From Pleurotus ostreatus/Saccharomyces cerevisiae fusant (Eukaryota; Opisthokonta): 14,388 nucleotides of DNA. A program made the translations under genes and the position numbers. The stretch covers positions 1 to 14,388 of the forward strand of contig JAMQCK010000886.1 in NCBI GenBank assembly GCA_024196135.1, read 5' to 3'. Shown here piece after piece: positions 1-10,533 of the stretch; the stretch's first letter is position 1; every line of letters starts with the position of its first letter. A model generated the notes under the pieces. That model did no database searches. It saw only the letters and a list, made by a program, of their open reading frames with translations, and was not told the DNA's origin.

Positions 1-3000
1 GCCCCACAGTTCCAGGCGCCAACCTATCCCGACTTGACTTTCCTCAAGGTCAGACTGCACCGCTTGGATGCTACATGGAACGCAGGCAATGCATGTCTCG
101 TCATCTCCCTAGACGACGGCTTGAAGATCGACAGCAATGATCGTGGCGGTCTGATGTTCAGGAAGAACACGAGCGTCAGAGTTCCGCGCATTTCGCTCAG
201 GGCGTTACTATCTCCCGACGTGGTCAACTTCCGACGACATTGGTTCGAAGCCGCAGAGGCTATGACGGATATCTACTTGGACATCTACTCCGCCCCAAAG
301 GGTTGGAAGGATCTTTCGCGCGCTCAGTCGACATTTGTGCGGGAGCAAGACACGCCAACTGGGCGCGCCAAGCGGATGTTCACGCCTCCGCGCATGCAAC
401 CAGCCCATTTAGGTACTTCTCGAGATGGTGCGAAATACATTGATCTGATGCCTTGCAATAGGCCGTGGACTTCACAAGAATGGCGTCTACCTGCCGCAAC
501 CAGCTCTCGTCATCCCGACCCGCGCCGCAACTCTGGACGGTCGATGTGAGGATGAACTCAAGCCAGACAACGTCAAGCTTTTCAACAGGCCGTGGTCGAA
601 ACTCGAGCAGCTATCCGAATCCGAAAGGGAGGACGGAGCTACCGAACTCGAACGGGATGCTCGCCTAGCGTCAGTCACTGGGAAATGCGCACTGTATGCA
701 CCTAACTGTTCTTTCGACAGTAATCAGCGACTTGCGCCTCCTGACTTCATGTCTGCTGCCGACGATGAGGCCTCAAGCAGCTGCGATGAATCCGACGACG
801 AGGATTTGACGGACGGCTCCAGTTCAGACGAGGATCTCTCCGACATTGGTGAGCTTCGCATCACGCCTAAACTCCAATCTCACTGACCGATACTGGAGAC
901 GAGTCACAGAACGCGAAGTTGCTGCGAGAATATGCCCGAGTAACTCGCAGGTTCACCTCCACCGACTTCGATTACCCGTCATTGTTGGATGACAGGCCGA
1001 TAACCCTCCTATATGTAAGGGTACGACCGATTGCTGAGCCGTTGTTTATACTGAACACCGTAGGACGTGATTGGTGATTCCGAACCCGAAGTCAAGTCGA
1101 TGGACAGACCAAGCGTTACATCGCCACGGTCGCCGATATCAGGGACACCTCCAAGCAATGATATCAGCACCACAGTCTTCCGTGCGCGTTGCTCGCGGAC
1201 GAACCTTCGACTTACGCCTCTCGTCGCTCCAGTGATAGGAAGCCTGCTTTCGAGCACGGAGACCATTGTAAGTTCGCTTTTCCGGCAGCTGAATTCCTGC
1301 TTATATAGCCCGTGCAGCAACCCAGCCCCGAGCTGTTCATCGATGGCCTCTTGGCTGACTCTGTTTCCGAGGCAGTCCGCGGTGAACCGGACATCCAGGA
1401 GAATATGCTGGACTTCACGGTTCATGCTATTACTTGCCGATTCTTCAACACGCTTCCCGTCTCGGACGTCAACCATTCTGCCACGTTCCCCGATGAAGAG
1501 GGTCGACCTGCTGCCGGAAGCCATCCCGCGATGGCCATGACACTGCTGTCACTTCATGACCTCAACGTCAAAGCCAGCATTTCGGAGCACGAAAAGCGCG
1601 CAGGAGTGCAGTTGGGAGACCTTTCTCTCTCGCTGGCCGTTGTGCAGAACAATCGTCGCTATGCAGACACCGTGGAGCATGGCCAGCACCTATTCGCTGT
1701 GTCTGTCGAGGACCTCGCGGCCAACATGTCGGGGCAGACGGGCGACGTTTCCTTCGGAGTTGCGAACCTGCGCCTAGGTCAGGCTGCGCCAGGATACATT
1801 CTAGCATCGTGCATTCCTATAGCGAAGCAGGCAGTGAAAGCGGGCTCCATGATCACCGCTTGGTCGCGTCGGGTTACGGGCATGAAGATGGCGTTGATGA
1901 ATAGCATTGTCAGAGCCACCGATGGGCGGCCGGTCATCGACCCTCTTTCGACTATCCAGCCATCGTTCTTCGTCCAAAGCGGACCATCGTTTCAGCTCAG
2001 GACCGACCCAACGTTTCGCTTCCTCTTCTACACACGCAGCTGCTTATGGGAAGTTCGCAAAGATGGCAAGACGGTCGTACCAGTGGACTCCTCGATCGCG
2101 GAGCTCCAGCCACTGCTCTTGTCGCGGCTGCTCCAGTTGGACACGGAGCTTACAGACGAAGAGCAACTCGACACCCTGCATGCTATGCTTCCAGAGATCC
2201 GCAAAGACAGAACCGAGAACTCATCGACGTCTTTGCCATCGCATATGCACCTAGGATTCAAGCGTCTGAGTTTGATACTCCTCGACAGCAGCGGGAGCGC
2301 TCACAACGAGGTCAATCTGTCGAACTTCGAGGCCAATTGTTGGAGAAATACGCTGGAGCTCTCACGTGATGTGGTCCCGCCATCCGCGTCTCAATGGTCT
2401 CTGGAGGGCCCGTACTCGCAGTCGTCAACGGTAGCCAAAACCGTCTTGTCCGTGTCGTCCGGGGAGGTCGACGTTATCATACATCCAACTCTCATATCCT
2501 TCGCGCAATTTGTGCTGCCAATCCGGAAGCCGCTGGTCGCATTGATCAGGAAGCATTCGAAGCCGACATCCTCGCCTGTCAGCGCCCCCGCACAGCCTAC
2601 GCATCCCGCGACCACGGACGTCACTTGCTCTTTGAAGGGCTTGCGCGTGCGTGCAGTTGCTGCGAACCTCACCACTGAGTTTGGTTTCCGCGACCTCCAA
2701 GTTGTCGTCTCCTCAAGCAACGTCTTGCACCGCCATGCTGCAAACTACGCGATAGCCTTCCGCGAGGTGTTCTTCCGAGGTCGCACCCCATCCGACGCAA
2801 GTAAACGCAGTGGGCAAGACGTTCTGGCCTCCCTCAGCCTCGAGAATGGCAAGATCAGCCTAATCGAGCGTGGGCCAGATGAATTGCCAAAGCTGGTGCT
2901 CCAGATGCTTCGGATCCACCTGTCGGTGCCTCGTAGCGCTCTCCGCCTGTACAGGTTCGTAGAAGAGTGGAGGTCCGACTTCCTTCCTGGCCTTGAAGCT

Positions 3001-6000
3001 ACGTTGAAGCCCATATTGTCGGAACTGAAGGATACAGCTCCAGAGCCGTCGAACCCATCCCCTTCACCTTCGCCATGGTCTCTGATGCATGTACACGCAC
3101 AACTGTCTTCTGCCCTCATCTCACTTCAAGTCATGCACGGCACCTGGCTTTCCTGGGCTGTCAACGACATCATCGCGTATACTCACACTCCGGGATTGTC
3201 AGTCCAGCCTGCTCCACGTGCGTTCGGTCTACAACTTGGATCTCAAGTCTTTTCGGTATCGTCCTCCCCCGACGTCATGTCTGCCCCCAGCGGCACGCGT
3301 GTCAAGCTGGATCTTCCTCGCATTCTGCTCTCTGGTCGATGGGAGGAAGTCCGCGGATTGGATATGCTCGTGTTGGTCGACTTTCTGCAGGCGACTGTCC
3401 GCCCGTCACACTGGGACACATTGTTGGCCGTGCAACAGAAGTTCGGGCGCGATTTCAACGACCTCATGCAGCTCGTACAGCAAACAAGCACCAAACGCGC
3501 GCAGACGACATCCGCGGAGCAAGAGCAACCTTTGCCTTTCCAGGACCCGACACCGGCACCTTCCAGCCTTATATACCGCGTGCATTTCAAGATGCGTGGC
3601 TTCCGCATTGGCCTCGATGGCGCTGCCTCCACTTTGTTCCTCGAATGTCAAGATATCGGCGGGCAGCTTCAGAACGTCGTCGGCCAGAACTGGGATGTAT
3701 CCTTGAGCGATTTGGCATTATCCCTCGCGCCCAGAACCGCTCCTCAGGGAACGGGATCGTCTTTCAATAGGGCCCTTCGATCTGCGTTCGTCATCATCGA
3801 CTTCAAGGTGAAGGGCGAGAAGGGTGCCGGCGCCTCCAACGACCGCCTCAATATCGACGTGACCAAGATACATGCAGTCATGCAGCCTAGCTCTATTGGC
3901 GAACTGGGTGACTTTGTCGATGACATCCAGGTTTGTTCGATAATTGGTCTTTCGCTGAATATCTCTGATCGTTACTGTAGGTTGAGATCATGCAACGACA
4001 GCAGGAGCGTGCTCAGGAACTCGCTGCCTTCAAGGAGAAAACCCAAACCATCATGCGTACGTTCGACGTAAAGGCCTCTACGGCGGAGGTCAAGGAGACG
4101 CCTTCGCTGCTCAGCGACTACGTCCTTAATGTAGCCGTGCGTAACGTCGGGTTCGCATTCCCGGTCATCCGCGATGTCGATCTCGAGTTACCTCAACGTG
4201 GGCGGAAGAAGCAGAATGCGGTACGGGCCTTTTTGGTCTCGATCAAGAGCCTGGGATTTAGTACACAGCGTGGCGAAAGTGGCCAAGCATCTATCGAGAA
4301 CTTCTCCTTCCAGTTCGTCTCTCGGTGAGCTTTCCTTATCCATCGCACGTTGGAACCAGCTCACCAGTCTTATAGCTTCCGTCAATCTGTACCAGCCGAT
4401 TTCTTGGGGGACAATCATCAGACCCGCAATCGTCTTCTGCATCCATCTCTGCGAGCGCAAGTGCGTGCCTCGGGCTCAGCAGCCTCGCGACAAGTATGGA
4501 TCAAGTCGGCTATTACGGGCTTCGTGCTAGACCTCGATTCTTCCATCTCCGACTACGTGTTCTCGCTTGTCGACGTCTATCGTCAAGGAAAGGAACGATT
4601 GGACCGATTCTCCCTTCCCCATGCACCGTCAGCTCCTGTCATGGACTCACCTACCGTTTCGTCGTCGGCTCACAAAGCTCCCGCATCCAGCATCTTCGCC
4701 AGCCTCACGTTCCAAAGCGGCAAGATCCGAATGTACAGCCAGGCCGCCTCCAAGCTCTCGAGCGCATATAGTGCACCCCATCGGCAGCAGTCGGACGAGC
4801 AGATTTTGGAGATGGGAGCCGAAGTGTTCAACCTCCCTGTTTTCACACTCTGGATGGAGTACCGAGCTCTTCCTGTTACCATGAAGCAGGGCTCCGTGGA
4901 CGACGCTCCCTCAATACTCATGTTCAAGAGCACAGTACACTCTTCGCAGAACACATTGCGGCCGACACTGTTGCCATTCATCTCGGAGTTGGTTGGTCAT
5001 ATCAACAATCGCATGCGACGAGTCAGTTTGAGAGTGCCCCCTGTCCCGCCACGCTCTCCCCGAGGCAATCCAGCTGGTACGCCTCTGCCCAGTACAGCAC
5101 CATCGACACCAGGTCCATCGCAGATTCTTCCCGACGCGCGTGTTGCTACATCTTCTTCCAGCATGCAGATCAGCTTCAGCCTCCGAATCGACCAGTCCAA
5201 GCTTGAGCTGACCTGCCAGCCCGATGTCAATGTCGTGGCGGGCGTGCATTGGGACAGTGGAGGCTTCATGGTCAATGTGTCCCCTGGCGCTCGCAAAGTG
5301 ACGTTCACCGGCGCCGTCGGTGGCTTGACTATTGGGCTGAAGCATGGCTTCCTGAGCGAAGAATGTGTCAAGCTTGATGCGCGAAACCTTGCCTTCTCTG
5401 CCGACTTCGCGAAGACGAAGACAGGCGGGGGGACGCCGCTCAGCTCCATATCGCTGGTGGTCGACACGGAGTTCTTGGGTGGGTTCCGCTTCTCGCGGTT
5501 GCAGGACGTGCTCTGCTTCAAGGCAGTTTGGTTGGATAGAATCCCGACTTTCCAGAACACCGCCCAAGAAACGAATGCTCTACGCCTTCCGCCCGAAGCC
5601 ACACTACCCTCCACAATGCCTTCCACTCCTTCGCAGTCGCAGCATTCGCAGGCCAATCAACCGAAGCAGGACGTCTCCGTGATGGTTCTCTTCCGCACGC
5701 GCAGCCTGGATCTGGAGGCTGACCTTGGCCAGTCAATCAGCAATGTATCGCTGGGCATCAAGGACATCGTCTTGCGCACCGTCATCACAGAGGCCACGCA
5801 CGAGCTCTCCCTCTCGGTTGGCGACGTCGTTCTCAACGCAAAGGGCAACATATCTGGGCACTCCGACGTGTCCAACTTCGTGTTCTCGACCATTCGGAGG
5901 ATGCCATCGGACGAAGGATTGCAGCAAGAGAAAATGCTGGAGCTGCGCATGACCAGCGGTACGCTTATTCTGGAGCTCGAGTCCGACCATCAGAAGCTGC

Positions 6001-7352
6001 TGCACTATCGGTAAGCTCAAAACCCACTTCTGTATGACCTCGTTCACTAATTGGAATCATGTAGCGCGGAACCTATGGAAGTGGAGATCTTCGACGATTG
6101 GTCAATGGTCGCATCCATGCGCGACTCGGACAGGAGGCCACTCGACTTGGCGTTTGTCGTGCGAAGCCCTGAGATCGTAGCGATCGTGACCGTCGCAACG
6201 ATCCCCAAGCTCATGTCCTACGCCAACAAGTTCAGCGCGAACCTGGACGCACAGCGAGAGGGTGCCAGTAGGGAGTCGAAGGCTTTCCGCATTGCGCGTA
6301 CGCCCAAACCAGATCATCCGCTGTCCGCCGTGGCTGAAGCGATGCTCGTCTCGGCGAGGGCGCGCTTCAAAGAAGCTGAGACGGCGCTGGTGTACGTCAT
6401 CAAGCAGCGTATGAGCTTGCGCCTGGATTACCTTCGCCTTGTCGTCTTCCCCCGGACCATGTTCGACACGGAGGTCGCCCAGTTCGTTGCTCGCGATGTC
6501 CAGGCGCAGCTCACCCGGCTAGTCGAGTCGGAGCAAACCCACGCTGAGCGCGACATACGTCTATCATTCTCGTCGATGACCATCTCGAAGTACATCCAGG
6601 TTGGACGTGGTGCACCGGCGGATGGCCCGCATGCCGACGGTCGCGCTTGGCTCAGTGCCCTTAGCGCGCATTCTACCGAAGCTACCATTGTCGGCTTGCC
6701 CTCCATGCGTATCCGCATGCGCAGCACCGAGCGCGCGCGCGAGCTCGCGTACGAGTTCCACAGCCGCTTCGATCGGCGCGACGGCCAGCGCGTCCAGGAG
6801 GACATCTTCATCACGCTCAACGTCGCGCTCTACTCGTGGCTCACCCTCCTGCGCAAGAACCTCACGCGGGAGATGGACCAGGTGCGCGCGGCGGAGGACT
6901 GGCGGACGGCGCTTGCAGCGCGGCGGCCAGACTCATATGCTATTGGCGAGGGCACGCGTAGCGCGACTGTGCCAGCGCAGGAACGGCCAGGGAGGTCGAG
7001 TGTGGGGGCGAGCGTGATGACGAAGGCGGTGTCACACGACCAGGGTACCGTGTTCCCGATAGTGCGTGACCCATCGACGCAGCCGCCGTCGCCGAACCCC
7101 TCGTCGGAAGGAGGAAAACGACGCGAGCTGGTGTACAAACCAGGGACGCGGCACATCGAGCGATTGACGATGCGGCAGCTGGGCGAGGCGACGCCGGACG
7201 TGATGCATCCGTTCTTCATGAAGAAGGCCGGGTTCAGCTTGGAGGATTCGCTGCCGCAGTATGTGCACGAGTACGCGACGACGCCGTTGGAGGAGATCAT
7301 GGAGGTGCTACTGAAGCTGTACAGCAGACAGCTGCTGTCGGGAGCAGGATAA
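1..7352 (+). CDS. CSF1: Csf1/BLTP1-family bridge-like lipid transfer protein, C-terminal part (5' end outside window)
   Basis: Eight exons join in frame: 1-412, 462-848, 899-1014, 1064-1267, 1309-3930, 3981-4324, 4376-6010 and 6065-7352 (TAA). They give 7008 nt, or 2335 residues. The best family signature is the C-terminus, about residues 2282-2330, with HPFFMKKAGFSLEDSLPQYV followed by HEYAT and a Leu-rich helix, as I recall from fungal Csf1. Other visible parts are a Ser/Asp/Glu-rich acidic stretch (about 236-268) and a Pro/Ser-rich linker (about 1582-1613); the rest is long beta-rich sequence. Known for the family: giant rod-like proteins at ER contact sites that move phospholipid along a hydrophobic groove; yeast Csf1 supplies phosphatidylethanolamine for GPI-anchor synthesis. 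Yeast Csf1 is about 2960 aa, so roughly the first fifth to quarter, with the ER anchor, is missing. Bases 1-9 end in CAG and could be an intron end rather than exon. The family call is firm; exact splice sites are inferred from frame. Confidence 0.88.
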
Positions 7353-7665
7353 GAGGACTTGCACGATGTTATTGGGTTCACGACTTGTTAAGGACGGTGA
7401 AGGGATCTTACTTATAGGTATTAATATTAATCAGAAGACTTCGTAAATGCTGCAGCACTTCCTATCCGTCTACTCATACGTGCAGCCTTACAGAGGACTA
7501 ACCTAAATCTTTCTTGACTTCAGAAGTTATTGACCGGTTCAGAGATTCCGTACGAGGCGATTATTGTTCCAGATATGGTGTCCTTTGTTCCTTGCTTCTG
7601 ACGACCATCACCGTCTTGTCCCGTTGGCTTGTGCGAGAGCATAAGTACTCTTTCATAGCCTCGAC
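7353..7665. other. Intergenic region: Csf1 3' end and CDK8 promoter/leader
   Basis: This 313-bp tandem spacer holds no supportable gene. Its first half is AT-richer and contains a perfect 12-bp palindrome (ATTAATATTAAT, 7420-7431), plausibly part of the Csf1 3' processing region. The second half should hold the CDK8 promoter and leader. I see no clear TATA box. A short upstream reading frame lies at 7575-7601. Confidence 0.6.
7575..7601 (+). promoter_or_regulatory. Possible upstream ORF in the CDK8 leader
   Basis: ATG at 7575 opens an eight-codon frame ending in TGA at 7599-7601. It is the only ATG between 7575 and the CDK8 start, 64 nt after the uORF stop. Whether it is transcribed is unknown. 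Confidence 0.25.
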
Positions 7666-9133
7666 ATGCTTGACGAATGGTCCAACAACCTCTTGGTGCA
7701 CGATCCCATGCGAATATATCGCGCGAAGCGCGACGCTAGCCACAAGACCGTGGCGGCGAAGTACCATATCCTGGGCTTCATTTCGTCCGGCACGTACGGG
7801 CGCGTCTACAAGGCTCAGAGCCATGGAGATCCAGGCAGACTGCATGCTATCAAGAAGTTTAAGCCGGACAAGGAGGGCGACGTGATCACCTACACTGGTA
7901 TCAGCCAAAGTGCAATACGGGAGATCGCAGTGCGTGTCATTTCTATGTCTCTCGTACATTGTTGCTGAGGATTCTACTAGCTGAACCGCGAGATAAGCCA
8001 CGAGAACGTTGTCTCGCTACGCGAAGTCATCCTCGAGGACAAGTCGATCTACATGGTGTTCGAGTACGCGGAGCATGACTTTCTGGTATGTTTCTTGTCC
8101 GTGTGCGTCGGACTTGACCTCAGTGCTCACATATCAGCAAGTCATTCACCATCACTCCCAAACACTGCGAACACCCCTCCCCACAAGCCTCCTCAAATCG
8201 TTGACCTACCAGCTGCTAAACGGCCTACTTTACCTCCATTCTGCACACATCCTCCACCGCGACCTGAAGCCAGCCAACATCCTGATCACCTCTAATGGTG
8301 TGGTAAAGATCGGGGACCTTGGGCTTGCGCGCCTGATCCACGAGCCACTCCAGCCACTCTTCGCAGGCGACAAGGTCGTCGTCACCATCTGGTATCGCGC
8401 ACCGGAACTGCTCCTTGGCGCGAAGCATTACCACAAAGCTATCGACTGCTGGGCCGTCGGCTGCGTCCTCGCTGAGCTCGCGAGCTTGCGTCCTATCTTC
8501 AAAGGCGAGGAGGCGAAGCTCGACTCGAAGAAGAATGTGCCCTTCCAGCGCGACCAGCTCATCAAGATTTTCGAGGTGATCGGGACGCCTACGGAGCGTG
8601 AATGGCCAGGGGTCGTCGATATGCCTGAATATCACAACATGAAGCGACTGGACCAGTGAGCTTACTCGCTTATGCTTGTGGCCGCTGGCTGATTGCTCGC
8701 AGGATGAGCAACCGTCTAGCGGAGTGGTGCACCAACCGTATCCGAAGTCCCGCAGGCATCGACCTCATCAGGAGCCTCTTCATATACGACCCCGACGTTC
8801 GTCTCACAGCTCACGACGCTTTGCGGCACAAGTGGTTCCACGAGGACCCGAGGCCAACAAAGAAGTGAGTTGGTACACGCATCTCGACCTCAGACACTGA
8901 TGCATATTGCCAGCGTCTTCGACGGTCTCGCAACATCGCAGCTTCCCCCGTATCGTCGTATCACTCAAGACGACGCGCCGTCTACCATGTCGAATGCTCT
9001 CCCGGCCCATGCTGGCATACCGGGCGGTCAGACGCACGGTGGGCCTTTCGGCCAGAGCAAGCCAGGTACAAACAGCTCGAACAGTTTTGGTAGCGCTGGT
9101 GGTCCGGGTCCAAGGAAGAAGCAGAGGATATAG
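7666..9133 (+). CDS. SSN3: Mediator kinase-module cyclin-dependent kinase, CDK8/Ssn3 (Srb10) orthologue
   Basis: Five exons (7666-7929, 7981-8085, 8138-8655, 8703-8864, 8914-9133) give 422 aa, ending in TAG. Kinase landmarks in order: Gly loop GTYGRV (42-47), ATP lysine in AIKK (K63), a cyclin-facing SQSAIRE helix (80-86) matching the SMSACRE motif of CDK8, catalytic [10 protein letters not shown] (163-172), DLG (183-185), [10 protein letters not shown] (204-213), then the [10 protein letters not shown] insert and FHEDPRPT near the end of the fold. DLGLAR in place of DMG is usual in fungal Ssn3. The last 60 or so residues are Gly/Ser-rich and end in a basic KKQR. Known role: with cyclin C, Med12 and Med13 it phosphorylates RNA polymerase II CTD and transcription factors in the nucleus. 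The start at 7666 is the nearest ATG before the conserved YRAKRDA segment. The gene is convergent with the next one. Confidence 0.95.
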
Positions 9134-9428
9134 GCGGAAGAGAGAGCGTATGTACTCCACTGGTAGTACGCCAACTACATGTGTCGTAATGCGCACACAG
9201 CGGCAGACCGGCCCTCTCTTTCCATGCAAAGGTACCCTCGCAAGCGCTGCAGGCAGATAAAATGAGCCTTGAGTGTGAACGCACTCGTTGTCCGTTCGAC
9301 GGGCTTTGAGTCCAGCAAAATCCTTTCTTCCCTATAGAAGGGATTATTAGACTGGTTGTCGATATGCTCCCTTTGAGCTGCTTGATCCATTGGCTAAGCG
9401 CGATAAAATACTAGTACACATGAATGCA
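9134..9428. other. Convergent 3' intergenic region between CDK8 and YIP1
   Basis: These 295 bp lie between the CDK8 stop (+) and the YIP1 stop (-), so they hold both 3' untranslated regions and poly(A) sites. I see no gene. Bases around 9327-9343 contain a weak TTCCC/GGGAT-type inverted repeat that is too imperfect to call a terminator. Confidence 0.55.
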
Positions 9429-10380
9429 TTATTTTGCTGTACCAGTTCCGTCAAAAACACTGAGCAAAGCGAAGCATCCGTACAGTAACAAAACGGGGTA
9501 TGCGACCAAGACGCGCTGCTGCGACATCTGCAAGACCGAAACGAAGATACCTGATGCAGAGTAGGTGCACCACAAGACGGAGAGGAAGGACAAGAGGTAG
9601 CCGAACATGCCGCTACGCGCAGGTTAGTATTGGCCATTGTGAAAGAGGGAAGCGCACTCACTCGAGAGTCACCATGACGCTGACGGCGCTCACGCCGACC
9701 ATGGGTAGCAGGCAGTATCCGAGCACGGAGGTAACACGGAAGGCATCGATGGGTCGTTCAGACATGAGGTTGAGGAGGATGTAGAGGGACATGGATCCGA
9801 AAAGCCCAACGCCGTAGATGTAGCCGAAATTAGGCTTGCCGGACTAACAGCAGGTCAGCGCTGATCAATTGGGAGGGCGGAGAGCGGACGCACTAGCAGA
9901 AGGAACATCCCAAAGCAAAAGACGTAGATAATCGGTCCTGCGAGGTCGGCATCGTCCATGATGTGTTCGTCTATGCGGCTCATGGGATTGAGGACCGTCA
10001 TCGACTTGCCGCGTATGTGAGAGAAGTTGATGCCGAGCTCTATAGCACGAGTTGAGCCGAAGGGCAAGTTGTAAGAAGTATAGCGACGCACCCTCCAGCA
10101 ATGGTGGTTCTCCCTCGAAACCACCCGTCCCAAACGCTGTCCACCAGGGCTGCTGCGTCTGGATATTGCCGCCATATGCTGGGGCCGCGCCCTGTGGTCT
10201 TATGGTGCCCTGAGAGCCCATGGTACCTTCAAGACTTGGCCGCGAGCCCGGATAAAAGCCGCCGGCATCGGGGGAGGCGGGCGCGTAGAACTGGAGCGGG
10301 GCCGCCTGGGGCTGGAGGTTCTGGGCGTAGTACGCGCTCTGGGAGCCCGAGGCGCCGTATGGGTTTTGCTCTTGCCACAT
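9429..10380 (-). CDS. YIP1: Yip1-family membrane protein of ER-Golgi transport (YIPF5 orthologue)
   Basis: Read on the minus strand, four exons (10380-10092, 10039-9894, 9843-9662, 9612-9429) give 266 aa; human YIPF5 and yeast Yip1 are about 250. Residues 1-88 are a Gln/Pro/Gly/Tyr-rich cytosolic tail. The family core follows: EPPLLEELGINF (91-102), TVLNP (111-115), DADLAGP (126-132), then five hydrophobic segments, including GYIYGVGLFG, VLGYCLLPM and VAYPVLLLYG near the C-terminus. Known role: a five-pass protein of ER and Golgi that binds Yif1 and Ypt/Rab GTPases and supports COPII vesicle budding. Introns are 52, 50 and 49 nt; the last carries a perfect TACTAAC branch-point word. ATG at 10380 has a purine at -3 and is the only in-frame ATG downstream of an in-frame TGA at 10464-10462. 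A spliced upstream exon is possible but not needed. Confidence 0.93.
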
Positions 10381-10533
10381 TGCAGGCGGGTACGAGGAGG
10401 AGACGGTGGTGGCGGTCGAGGACGAGATGCGCAGGCGGCTGCCGTCCACGTCGCGGGCGCTTCATCGTCACGTGGGAGTGAACGCCCCTCATTTCCAAAA
10501 TTGTTGCCGGATTCGTTCTTCCCTTGTGCCATC
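10381..10533. promoter_or_regulatory. Divergent YIP1/NSA2 promoter region
   Basis: Only 153 bp separate the YIP1 start codon (-) from the NSA2 start codon (+), so both promoters and both leaders share this stretch. It holds a CACGTG E-box-type hexamer (10469-10474, TCACGTGG), a bHLH-type site in fungi. No TATA box is visible. Out-of-frame ATGs lie in both leaders: 10427 for NSA2 and 10465 on the minus strand for YIP1. Confidence 0.6.

Noticed and set aside
4911..5656. Two long minus-strand open frames (about 218 and 219 codons) inside Csf1
   Set aside because: They lie antisense to well-conserved Csf1 coding sequence, overlap each other in different frames, and show no domain; GC-rich coding DNA commonly gives such shadows.
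9327..9343. Possible terminator-like hairpin between CDK8 and YIP1
   Set aside because: Stem is short and imperfect, and rho-independent-type hairpins do not apply to RNA polymerase II genes.
10381..10449. Extending YIP1 upstream from the frame beginning with GTG at 10449
   Set aside because: GTG is not a normal start in fungi; the frame has no ATG between the in-frame TGA (10464-10462) and the ATG at 10380.
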